From JABWAJ01 sp038323375 (GTDB lineage Bacteria; Bacteroidota; Bacteroidia; Chitinophagales; Saprospiraceae), in the NCBI GenBank assembly GCA_038323375.1, contig JBBQGV010000004.1, positions 56,388 to 120,387 on the forward strand: DNA of 64,000 nt. The letters are read 5' to 3'. The notes under the pieces are model-generated. The model saw nothing but the letters and a program-made list of their open reading frames with translations, was not told where the DNA came from and ran no database searches. Every line of letters begins with the position of its first letter. Position 1 is the first letter of the stretch. Position numbers and translations under genes: made by a program. Shown piece by piece: positions 34,920 through 42,915 of this stretch.

Positions 34920-37445
34920 ATGCAAGGATTTCTACACCGGCGGTGGTCGGCAGCGATTGCACTGATTTTTTTAGCGCTGGCAGGTTACGCGCAAAAGCCC
35001 AAAACATGGTCTTCTACAGATTTGTACGAGGGCATTCAGAAGCTGAATTTTTTGGGATCAGTGCTTTACTTAGCCGCGCACCCGGACGATGAAAATACGC
35101 GCCTCATTGCGTACCTCGCCAATGAGGTAAAGGCCAACACTGCCTATTTGTCGCTGACCCGCGGAGATGGCGGCCAAAACTTAGTGGGTCCGGAAATCGA
35201 AGAACTGCTCGGCGTCATCCGCACCCAGGAATTGCTTGCAGCACGCCGCATTGACGGAGGCCGGCAGTTTTTTACGCGCGCCAACGATTTCGGGTATTCC
35301 AAACACCCTGACGAAACCCTGCGTTTATGGAACCGCGACGACGTGTTGTCGGATGTAGTTTGGATCATTCGCAAGTGGCAGCCCGACGTCATCATCAACC
35401 GCTTCGACCACAACTCAGCGGGCAAAACCCACGGCCACCACACCGCTTCGGCCATGTTGGGCGTGGAAGCTTTTGACCTTGCAGGGAAAAAAGACGTTTA
35501 TCCCGATCAATTGAAATTCGTAGCGCCCTGGCAGCCGCGCCGCCTATTTTTTAACACGTCCTGGTGGTTTTATGGCAGTCGGGAGAAATTTGCGGAAGCC
35601 GATAAATCCAAATTGCTCGGCGTAGATGGCGGCGTTTTTTATACCATGCGCGGCAAATCGAATAACGAAGTCGCAGCAGAAAGCCGCAGCCAGCATCGTT
35701 CACAAGGATTTGGATCCGTTGGAACGCGCGGTTCGGAATTGGAATACCTGGAATTGCTCAAAGGCGACCTCCCTGAAAATAAAGAGCAATTGTTTGACGG
35801 CATCAATACCACTTGGAGCCGGGTTGAAGGCGGCGAACCAATTGGGAAATTGCTGAAAAAAGTCGAGGCAGAATATCGCTTCGATAACCCCGCTGCCAGT
35901 GTACCCAAATTATTGGAAGCCCTGCGCCTCATCGAAGCCCTGCCCGACGGGTATTGGAAAAACAGCAAACTTTCGGAAATCAAAGAAATCATTCGTGGCT
36001 GCCTCGGCCTCTTTATGGAAGCCATTGCAGAAGATTATTCGGCAACGCCGGGCCAGGATGTGACGGTAAACGTTGAAATCATTAATCGCTCCAATGTGGA
36101 AGTTACCCTCCAAAAATTAGCCTTTCTGCCTTTGCAAAAAGATACGGCCATGCAACAGCCGCTTGCGCAAAATGAAGCGCTCAAGTTTTCCAAAAAATTG
36201 CAATTGCCTCAAACCATGCCGTTCTCCAGCGCGTATTGGCTCAACCAATCCTGGGCCTTGGGCATGTATACGGTACCCGATCAAACGCTGCGCGGATTGC
36301 CCGAAACGCCGCGCCAATTTAAAGTAAAGTACACACTTTTGGTAGCTGGAAAAATCATAGAATGGGAAAGCGACATCGCGTTCAAACGCGAAGACCCGGT
36401 TAAAGGAGAAATTTACCGGCCTTTCGAAGTGACGCCGCCGGTGTTTGGCAACATTGCGGAAAGCGCCTACGTTTTTGCTGACAATGAAGCGCAGACGGTC
36501 GCGTTGGTTGTTAAATCGGGTGCGCCCAATGTGTCTGGTACGGCTTCATTAGACGTGCCGAAAGGCTGGCGCATTGAGCCTTCCGAGGCGGCTTTCAGTT
36601 TAAAAATCAAAGGAGAAGAGCAAATCCTTCGCTTCAAGTTGTTTCCGCCTAAAACGGCAGACGAAGGCTATATTCGCCCACTGCTGAAAGTAAGCGGGCA
36701 GTCCTACAGCAAAGAAATCGTGCTGATCGAATACGACCACATTCCCACCCAAACCATCTTGAGGGAAGGTCTGATCAAAGTTGCTAAAACCGACCTGAAA
36801 AAGGTGGGCGAACGCATTGCATACATCGTGGGTGCCGGCGATGGCATCCCCGCCAGCCTCCGCCAGATTGGCTACGATGTGACGGTGCTGGAAGACAAGG
36901 ACATGACGCCGGAAAACCTTGCCCGTTTCGATGCGGTGATTCTCGGTGTTCGGGCGTACAATACGGCTGAACGCCTGAAGTTCCATCAGGCCAAGCTGTT
37001 AGAATACGTTCAAAATGGCGGAACGATGATCGTGCAATACAATACCAATTTTGATATGGTGCTGCCGGTGGAGTCCATTTCGCCATATAAACTCAAAATT
37101 TCGCGCGACCGGGTCACCTTAGAAGAGGCGGAAGTGCGTTTTCTGAAACCGGATCACGTCTTGTTGAACTACCCCAACAAGATTACGGCCAAAGACTTTG
37201 AAGGCTGGGTGCAGGAGCGCGGCTTGTACTTCCCCAATGAGTGGGGGCCGGAATTTGAAGCCATTCTTTCTTGCAACGACCCGGGCGAACCGGCCAGAGA
37301 CGGCGGCTTGTTGGTGGCTAAATACGGCAAAGGACACTATATTTACACCGGCTATTCCTGGTTCCGCGAATTGCCTTCGGGCGTTCCGGGGGCATTCCGC
37401 TTGTTCGCCAATATGATCTCTATTGGTAAAAATGAAAAGCGGTAA
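34920..37445 (+). CDS. Exported PIG-L-family deacetylase with long C-terminal extension
   Basis: An 841-residue exported protein: signal peptide (AIALIFLALAGYAQK), then a LmbE/PIG-L zinc deacetylase domain (about 45-300) with the metal motif AAHPDDEN (about 52-59) and the distal HGHHTASAM. A beta-sandwich-like segment follows, and residues about 610-840 look like a class I glutamine-amidotransferase-like/ThuA fold (YIVGAGDGIPASL, ILGVRAYNTAERL). It should remove N-acetyl or N-acyl groups from sugars in the periplasm or outside. A -7-like TATCTTTG lies at 34877-34884. Members of this size are common in Bacteroidota. Confidence 0.88.
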   Translation: MQGFLHRRWSAAIALIFLALAGYAQKPKTWSSTDLYEGIQKLNFLGSVLYLAAHPDDENTRLIAYLANEVKANTAYLSLTRGDGGQNLVGPEIEELLGVIRTQELLAARRIDGGRQFFTRANDFGYSKHPDETLRLWNRDDVLSDVVWIIRKWQPDVIINRFDHNSAGKTHGHHTASAMLGVEAFDLAGKKDVYPDQLKFVAPWQPRRLFFNTSWWFYGSREKFAEADKSKLLGVDGGVFYTMRGKSNNEVAAESRSQHRSQGFGSVGTRGSELEYLELLKGDLPENKEQLFDGINTTWSRVEGGEPIGKLLKKVEAEYRFDNPAASVPKLLEALRLIEALPDGYWKNSKLSEIKEIIRGCLGLFMEAIAEDYSATPGQDVTVNVEIINRSNVEVTLQKLAFLPLQKDTAMQQPLAQNEALKFSKKLQLPQTMPFSSAYWLNQSWALGMYTVPDQTLRGLPETPRQFKVKYTLLVAGKIIEWESDIAFKREDPVKGEIYRPFEVTPPVFGNIAESAYVFADNEAQTVALVVKSGAPNVSGTASLDVPKGWRIEPSEAAFSLKIKGEEQILRFKLFPPKTADEGYIRPLLKVSGQSYSKEIVLIEYDHIPTQTILREGLIKVAKTDLKKVGERIAYIVGAGDGIPASLRQIGYDVTVLEDKDMTPENLARFDAVILGVRAYNTAERLKFHQAKLLEYVQNGGTMIVQYNTNFDMVLPVESISPYKLKISRDRVTLEEAEVRFLKPDHVLLNYPNKITAKDFEGWVQERGLYFPNEWGPEFEAILSCNDPGEPARDGGLLVAKYGKGHYIYTGYSWFRELPSGVPGAFRLFANMISIGKNEKR

Positions 37446-37522
37446 TAAAACAGGGGGATTTTTAGGGCTATCCCCAACGTTTTCAACAGCATTGTCAGTC
37501 TTACTGACTAAAAGATAAAGCT

Positions 37523-37858
37523 ATGAAAATGAAACTTTTTTTTGTCTGATGGAAGGGCTTTGCTTGGTTTCAGGGTGCAACAAAGGAAGTGCAAATCCTT
37601 TAGGTTCCACCGCCCTTGAAGAAGAGGTGATCGCGGTTTATAAAGGACTGTATCGCCATCCATGTAGCGGACATTGGTTTACAGAAGTGAACGGAGACCG
37701 GACTTTTTTTGCATCCAGCGAATGGGAATCCGGTAATTTTGAAACAGACGTTCCGCTACGTTACCATCGAGCTGTCGCCGATAGAACAGCTTTCCTGCAC
37801 GATCCTGCCGGTACCGGATAATTTTAGGTACATTAGGATATTGTCGGTGGAGGAATAG
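37523..37858 (+). pseudogene. Small lipoprotein gene broken by two compensating frameshifts
   Basis: ATG 37523 starts KMKLFF and stops at TGA 37547. Adding one T to the eight-T run at 37536-37543 joins it to the frame reading LCLVSGCNKGSANPL, a credible lipobox. That frame runs through EEVIAVYKGLYRHPCSGHWF and FASSEWESGN. Removing one T from the four-T run at 37737-37740 then leads back to the first frame and a natural C terminus (TFRYVTIELSPIEQ ... RILSVEE) ending TAG 37858. The restored product is about 111 residues, of unknown family. Decay and homopolymer sequencing error are both possible. Confidence 0.55.
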
Positions 37859-37885
37859 AGGAAAGACAAATTGGCAAGTATGCAA

Positions 37886-37955
37886 GGGGCAAGTTGGCAA
37901 AACACCTCGGTCAGATTAAGAATATCCCATAATTTGCCCCTTGCCAACTTGCCCC
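37886..37955. repeat. 15-bp perfect inverted repeat between convergent genes
   Basis: GGGGCAAGTTGGCAA / TTGCCAACTTGCCCC with a 40-base loop that holds AACACCTCGG. It sits between the broken lipoprotein gene and the first DUF4920 gene, both of which end here, so it may help end transcription or be a small repeat element. Confidence 0.6.
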
Positions 37956-37963
37956 CAACTTGC

Positions 37964-38458
37964 TTACTTCTTCCCTGTTCCTTTGCCCGCAGGCATCATC
38001 AACACGCCCGATGCCATGAACTTCAATTCCTCGAGGGGTTCGGTGATGGCTTCGATTTCGGCTTTACTTTTTCCAGCATCTTCGGCAAAGTGGCGCAATT
38101 CATCAACCGTAGTGACCGACTTATACGCGGTTCCCTGGATGATTACTTTCTGGCCTTCGCAATCTAAAGGCATAAAAAAGCCATAGTCTTTGAACTGCAC
38201 AAAAAGCGGCTCTGTTTTTTTAGATCCGGGCGCGGCAACGTTCATCCAGCAACCTTTCTTTTTGCAAACCGACGCAACTGTTCCGACTAATTTCACCTCA
38301 ACAGACTCTTGGCCAGCCATTTTTTTGGCTAACTTTTTATAAGGAATGGCACCATCAGCAGTGATGGTTTCTCCAAAGAATTGCACTGCTGATTGAGCAT
38401 AGCTGCTCGTGGCAAAACCTGCCAGCAGCAGCAGACAAATGAATTTTAATGATTTCAT
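37964..38458 (-). CDS. Periplasmic DUF4920 protein
   Basis: A 164-residue exported protein: signal peptide to about residue 21 (LLLAGFATSSYAQ), then the DUF4920 domain with FGETITADGAIPYKKL, VEVKLVGTVASVCKKKGCWM (quoted in part VASVCKKKGCWM), FVQFKDYGFFMPLD and VDELRHFAEDAGKSKAE. The paired cysteines in CKKKGC are conserved with the neighbour. No biochemical role is established; the fold and Cys/His content would allow metal or thiol chemistry. It lies 63 bases downstream of its paralogue on the same strand. Confidence 0.85.
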   Translation of the reverse strand: MKSLKFICLLLLAGFATSSYAQSAVQFFGETITADGAIPYKKLAKKMAGQESVEVKLVGTVASVCKKKGCWMNVAAPGSKKTEPLFVQFKDYGFFMPLDCEGQKVIIQGTAYKSVTTVDELRHFAEDAGKSKAEIEAITEPLEELKFMASGVLMMPAGKGTGKK

Positions 38459-38485
38459 ATTCAGTGATTTTAATGTGTGTATAAG

Positions 38486-38540
38486 TCTCTCCCTCTCCCC
38501 CTCTCTCCCTCTCCCCCTCTCTCATTCCCCCTCTCCACCT
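38486..38540. repeat. CT-rich low-complexity tract
   Basis: About 55 bases of C and T only, built on (CTCTCC)n and CCCCTCTC units, in the gap between the DUF4920 paralogues. It extends into the 3' end of the upstream gene, whose last codons (PVEGGEGE) are encoded by it. Confidence 0.85.
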
Positions 38541-39040
38541 TCTACAGGCAACAACAGGACGCCCGACGCCATGAATTTCAATTCCTCCAAAGGTTCGGTA
38601 ATGGCTTCGATCTCTTCCTTACTTTTGCCTTCGTCTTCAGCATAGTGGCGCAACTCTTCAACCGGAGTAACAGATTTGTAGGCATAGCCCTCCATGATCA
38701 CTTTGCGGCCTTTGATGTCTTTGGGCATAAAGAAACCGTAGTCTTCAAACTGCACAAACATTTGAGCTTTATCCGGATCGGAGGATACAATGTTCATCCA
38801 GCAGCCTTTCTTTTGGCACACGGATTCGACTTCGCTAATAACCTTGACAGCAATGGAATCTTTACCCGCCATTTGCGTCAGCATTGTTTCATAGCCGATG
38901 GCACCATCTGCGGTAATCGTATCTCCGAAAGGCTGGCCGACCACCTGGGCGGTCTCTTCTTTTTGGCCTTCCGGTTGGTTGGAGCAAGCGGCAATAAAGC
39001 CCATAATGGCTAAGATGCCTATAAAATTTAATACTTTCAT
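38522..39040 (-). CDS. DUF4920 lipoprotein, paralogue of the adjacent gene
   Basis: A 172-residue lipoprotein with lipobox FIAAC (Cys about 19), then a DUF4920 domain: FGDTITADGAIGYETM, VESVCQKKGCWMNIV, MFVQFEDYGFFMPKD, VEELRHYAEDEGKSKEE. It is about half identical to its neighbour by eye, including AITEPLEELKFMASGV near the end. The pair thus offers one soluble periplasmic and one membrane-anchored version. The open frame extends to 39262 but overlaps the divergent SDR gene; ATG 39040 gives the lipoprotein signal and fits the promoter 27 bases upstream. The C-terminal tail is drawn from the CT tract. Confidence 0.85.
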   Translation of the reverse strand: MKVLNFIGILAIMGFIAACSNQPEGQKEETAQVVGQPFGDTITADGAIGYETMLTQMAGKDSIAVKVISEVESVCQKKGCWMNIVSSDPDKAQMFVQFEDYGFFMPKDIKGRKVIMEGYAYKSVTPVEELRHYAEDEGKSKEEIEAITEPLEELKFMASGVLLLPVEGGEGE

Positions 39041-39066
39041 GACGAAATAATTTTGGTTAGCGAGCG

Positions 39067-39099
39067 CAAAGTTAGCCCTTGTTTGACTTTTATTACAAA
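39067..39099 (-). promoter_or_regulatory. Bacteroidota-type promoter for the DUF4920 pair
   Basis: Read leftward: -33 TTTG (39099-39096), a 21-base spacer, and -7 TAACTTTG (39074-39067), an exact TAnnTTTG match. The start codon follows 26 bases later. A second TATCTTTG lies slightly upstream. Confidence 0.6.
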
Positions 39100-39139
39100 G
39101 ATATTTATCACCTTTAGCATTGATTTTAGCACATAAAGT

Positions 39140-39841
39140 ATGAATGCAGTCATCACAGGGGGGAGTAAGGGAATGGGTCTTGCCATCGCCGAAATTTTTG
39201 CGGCCAATGGTTTTGAATTGGCGGTAACGGCGCGTACTCAATCGGATCTGGATGCCATGCAACGGGACTTTGCGGGGCGATTTCCCGGGTCATCGTTGCT
39301 GGCTTTTCGGGCTGACTTGTCTCAAAAAGAAGGCGTTTTGGCTTTTGCAGATGCGGTTGCAACGCGGTGGCCTTTAGTGGATGTCCTCGTGAACAACATG
39401 GGACAATTTCGCCCCGGAAAGTTGCTCGAAGACCCCGATGGTTTTTTGGAAAATCTGATGAATGCTAATTTCTGGAGCGCTTATCACCTCACCCGCGCGT
39501 TGGCACCCGCCATGGTGAACGCCGGGAAAGGGCATATTTTCAATATCTGTTCAGTGGCCAGTCAGGCTGCTTATCCGGAGTCCGGTGCGTATGCCGTCAC
39601 GAAGTTTGCGCTCCTGGGGTTTTCAAAATCCCTGCGCTTCGAATTGCGCGAAAGCGGCGTAAAAGTCACTGCCGTTTTGCCTGGCGCTACTTGGACTTCT
39701 TCCTGGGAAGGGACAACCTTCGACCCGAAACGCTTTGTTGCCGCATCTGATGTAGCCAAAGCCGTCTACCAAGCTTGGGATACTAATCCTTCTACGGTGG
39801 TGGAAGAAATCATCCTGCGACCCCAGTTGGGGGATTTATGA
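39140..39841 (+). CDS. Short-chain dehydrogenase/reductase
   Basis: A 233-residue classical SDR. Cofactor motif TGGSKGMGLAIA (residues 6-17), NNMGQF (about 90), the catalytic Ser in FNICSVASQAAYPESG and the YAVTK active site (Tyr/Lys about 152-156). Arg in TARTQSD after the second strand favours NADP(H). The substrate is not predictable. Its 3' end overlaps that of the convergent SulP gene by six bases. Confidence 0.9.
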   Translation: MNAVITGGSKGMGLAIAEIFAANGFELAVTARTQSDLDAMQRDFAGRFPGSSLLAFRADLSQKEGVLAFADAVATRWPLVDVLVNNMGQFRPGKLLEDPDGFLENLMNANFWSAYHLTRALAPAMVNAGKGHIFNICSVASQAAYPESGAYAVTKFALLGFSKSLRFELRESGVKVTAVLPGATWTSSWEGTTFDPKRFVAASDVAKAVYQAWDTNPSTVVEEIILRPQLGDL

Positions 39842-41512
39842 TTTCACCTCCAGCAATTCATTGACCCGTTTTAATGCCTTATGGATATCGGAACATACAT
39901 TCTGACTTCCGAGCCATTCCACGATGCCTGCTTTTTCTAAGGAGTTAAAAACGTCCGGTTGTACGCCGGATAGTACGATTTGGGTACCTTGCGCTTTAAA
40001 TTCCTTCAATACTTCCTCAAGGTTGTGAATGCCGGTGGCGTCTATAAGCGGCACATGGCGCATCCTGATAATCAGGTATTTAGGTCGTCGGTTGGTTCGC
40101 GTAAGCGTCTCTTTGAAGTTGTGCGCAGCAGCAAAAAACAGCGGGCCATTGACTTCGTAAACCTCCACGCCTTTGGGAACCGGCAGCCTTTCCGTAGCAT
40201 CCGGATCGTTGCCGTCTTCTCTTGCGTCCTTCAGGTCGTCGGTAATGACGGATACGTTGCTGATTTTGGCCATGCGCCGCATAAACAAAAAGGCCGCCAG
40301 CACCATGCCGACTTCGATAGCCACCGTTAAATCCACCAGAACCGTTAGCAAAAAGGTGAGCGTGACGACCAAAATGTCGCTTTTATCGCCTTTTAAAATG
40401 CTGACAAACGAACGCCATTCGCTCATGTTGTAGGCCACAACGACTAAGATGCCGGCCAAGCAGGAAAATGGAATCAGTTTTGCCCAGGAACCTACGAAAA
40501 GCATGATGAGCAGCAGTACTAAGGCATGTACGATGCCTGCTATCGGTGTCCTTCCTCCGTTTTTTACATTGGTTGCCGTGCGGGCAATGGCACCGGTGGC
40601 CGGGATTCCGCCAAAAATGGCCGAAAAAATATTCGCGCCGCCCTGCGCCACCAATTCCATGTTGGAGCGGTGCCGCCCCCCAATCATCCCGTCCGACACA
40701 ACTGCAGAAAGCAGGGATTCAATGGCACCTAATATTGCGATGGTAAATGCAGGTTTAATGAGCTGTTTGATCGTTTCAAAGTCAACAACCGGGATTTGAG
40801 GCATGGGCAAGGAAGATGGGATGCTGCCAAAACGAGTTTCAATGGTTTCTACCGGAAGCCCAAAAAACTGGACGACAAAGGTTGTGAGCAGGATTGCGGC
40901 CAACGCGCCGGGGACTTTTGGCGTGATTTTATAAAAATAAAACGTCGTGATCACCGTAAAAACGCCGATGCCTAAAGCGTAGTAATTGATGCTGTTAAAG
41001 TGGTCGAAATAAAGGCTCCATTTTTCTATAAATTCAGAAGGCACAGCGCCCATTTCCAGTCCAAAAAAATCTTTGATTTGCGAAGAAAAAATAAGCACCG
41101 CTATGCCCGATGTGAATCCCACAATGAGCGGATGCGGGATAAACTGAATGACCGCGCCTAACCGTACAAGTCCCATCAGGATGAGTATGAATCCTGCGAG
41201 AAAGGTAGCGATGGTAAGTCCTGTGACTCCGTATTCCTGTACAATGCCGTAAACTATAACGATGAATGCGCCGGTTGGTCCTCCGATTTGCACGCGGCTG
41301 CCTCCAAAAGCAGCAATGATAAACCCGGCAATAATGGCGGTCACCAAACCTTTTTCGGGCGTAACGCCTGATGCGATGCCAAAAGCGATGGCTAATGGCA
41401 GCGCCACGATGCCGACAACGATTCCGGCAACCACATCTTTGCTGAATTGCTTTTTGGAATACCCTTCTTTGAGGATGGAAAAAAGCTTGGGCGTAAACGT
41501 GTTGTTCTTCAT
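39836..41512 (-). CDS. SulP-family anion transporter with STAS domain
   Basis: A 558-residue inner-membrane transporter of the SLC26/SulP family. About 10-14 hydrophobic segments run from residue 25 to 410, including the family motif region FGIASGVTPEKGLVTAIIAG (about 43-62) and GGRHRSNMELVAQGGANI. A cytoplasmic STAS domain (about 440-550) includes FFAAAHNF and LIDATGIHNLEEV, where the Asp-Ala-Thr stands at the usual phosphorylatable Ser/Thr position. Substrate may be sulfate, bicarbonate or another anion. No carbonic anhydrase or sulfate assimilation genes are adjacent to help. Confidence 0.92.
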   Translation of the reverse strand: MKNNTFTPKLFSILKEGYSKKQFSKDVVAGIVVGIVALPLAIAFGIASGVTPEKGLVTAIIAGFIIAAFGGSRVQIGGPTGAFIVIVYGIVQEYGVTGLTIATFLAGFILILMGLVRLGAVIQFIPHPLIVGFTSGIAVLIFSSQIKDFFGLEMGAVPSEFIEKWSLYFDHFNSINYYALGIGVFTVITTFYFYKITPKVPGALAAILLTTFVVQFFGLPVETIETRFGSIPSSLPMPQIPVVDFETIKQLIKPAFTIAILGAIESLLSAVVSDGMIGGRHRSNMELVAQGGANIFSAIFGGIPATGAIARTATNVKNGGRTPIAGIVHALVLLLIMLFVGSWAKLIPFSCLAGILVVVAYNMSEWRSFVSILKGDKSDILVVTLTFLLTVLVDLTVAIEVGMVLAAFLFMRRMAKISNVSVITDDLKDAREDGNDPDATERLPVPKGVEVYEVNGPLFFAAAHNFKETLTRTNRRPKYLIIRMRHVPLIDATGIHNLEEVLKEFKAQGTQIVLSGVQPDVFNSLEKAGIVEWLGSQNVCSDIHKALKRVNELLEVKS

Positions 41513-41679
41513 AAGCTCGGTTGCAGGTACTCAGGATTGTATCTATAACTGTACTGTATCAATACTATTTTGGTCTTTGAAATCAATCGGTAAATTTAAA
41601 GATAAAAAAAAGTGATTCCGGTGATTAGAATCCTTGCAATTTTGTAAATATAAGCATATTGACCCGAAAGCAGTTATCC

Positions 41680-42915
41680 ATGAAAAATCGGCGCTATTTA
41701 CAATTTACGTTGGCAGGTTTAGTTCTGCTATTGGTGGTTATTGAAGGCGGGCGGTTATGGTTACACCGCAGCCTTTACCATATCAGCGAGGCAGATTTTG
41801 TAAGCATCCCATCCCAATGTGCCGTCTCTGACTCCTCATTTCATCGGGAAATTAATCTTGGACGCCGTTTCATCAAAAAGTTCATGCTTGAAAACCAGTC
41901 TCCTTCCTTTTCTTTAGCGGTTGCCTGGAAGCGCAGGTTGATCTGGTCGGAAGCTTTCGGATACATCAATCTCGAGGAGCAGGTACCGGCAAGCCCTGAA
42001 ACGCGCTATCGGATCAATTCGGTCAGCAAACCCATCACCGGCGCAGCGCTTGCGAAGTTGTATGAAGCAAGGTGCATTTCGCTCGACAGCACGGTGCAGC
42101 ATTATGTACCTGGCTTTCCGATCAAAGCCTATCCCGTAACTTTGCGCCAGTTAGCGGCGCACACGGCAGGCATTCGCCACTACCGGTCGGACGATGAAGT
42201 GTTGAATACAAGGCACTTCAACAACTTAGACGAAGCGTTGCACGTGTTTGCTGATGACTCCCTGCTTTTTCGTCCGGGCAGTCAGGTTAAATATTCCAGC
42301 TTTGGTTTTAACCTCCTGGGGAGTGTGGTAGAAAAGGCTTCCGGGCAAAATTACCTGGATTATATCCGTAAGGAGGTGCTGGTGCCTGCAAATGCGTCGG
42401 GCATTGGGACTGAACAAAACGATACCAGCCAGGTACGGTATTACGAACGCCGCGGCACGCACCCGCTGCTGCTTGTGCCGCCCATTGATCAAAGCATCAA
42501 ATATCCTTCTGGCGGATTAGTTGGTACCCCTTCGGATTTGGTTGCCTTCGGAGCCGCTTATTGGCAAGGGGAAATTGTATCGCCTGAAACCGTTGCGCTG
42601 TTCACTCAGATGCAGCGGGTGAATAGCGGCGAAGAAACCGGGTTTGGATTGGGTTGGGAATTGTCCCGAACGCCGTCAAAGACAAAGCGCCTCCTGATAG
42701 AAACCTGCGCAGCTTTAGGTTTTTACCTGCCGCAAGCCACCGGATTTTACGAAAGCGTCTACCATCGCGGCGGCGCTTCCGGCAGTATTTCCGGGTTGGT
42801 CATTTACAAAAATTACGACCTGGTGCTTGCTTTTGTATCTAATGCCAATGGAGAAGGAGCGCGTACGCCCTGGAAACTGCCGACGTTCATGATGGAGCAG
42901 TTTATCAGACACTAA
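41680..42915 (+). CDS. Serine hydrolase of the beta-lactamase/penicillin-binding-protein-like family
   Basis: A 411-residue protein with an N-terminal hydrophobic anchor (FTLAGLVLLLVVI) and a class C beta-lactamase-like fold. The SxxK nucleophile is in INSVSKPITGAALAKL (Ser114/Lys117), the second motif is YSS in VKYSSFGFNLLG, and the third is HRG in VYHRGGASGS. It probably faces the periplasm and may be a peptidase or esterase. A TTG at 41659 would add seven residues; the ATG at 41680 is preferred. Its TAA abuts the stop of the next, convergent gene with no gap. Confidence 0.88.
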   Translation: MKNRRYLQFTLAGLVLLLVVIEGGRLWLHRSLYHISEADFVSIPSQCAVSDSSFHREINLGRRFIKKFMLENQSPSFSLAVAWKRRLIWSEAFGYINLEEQVPASPETRYRINSVSKPITGAALAKLYEARCISLDSTVQHYVPGFPIKAYPVTLRQLAAHTAGIRHYRSDDEVLNTRHFNNLDEALHVFADDSLLFRPGSQVKYSSFGFNLLGSVVEKASGQNYLDYIRKEVLVPANASGIGTEQNDTSQVRYYERRGTHPLLLVPPIDQSIKYPSGGLVGTPSDLVAFGAAYWQGEIVSPETVALFTQMQRVNSGEETGFGLGWELSRTPSKTKRLLIETCAALGFYLPQATGFYESVYHRGGASGSISGLVIYKNYDLVLAFVSNANGEGARTPWKLPTFMMEQFIRH

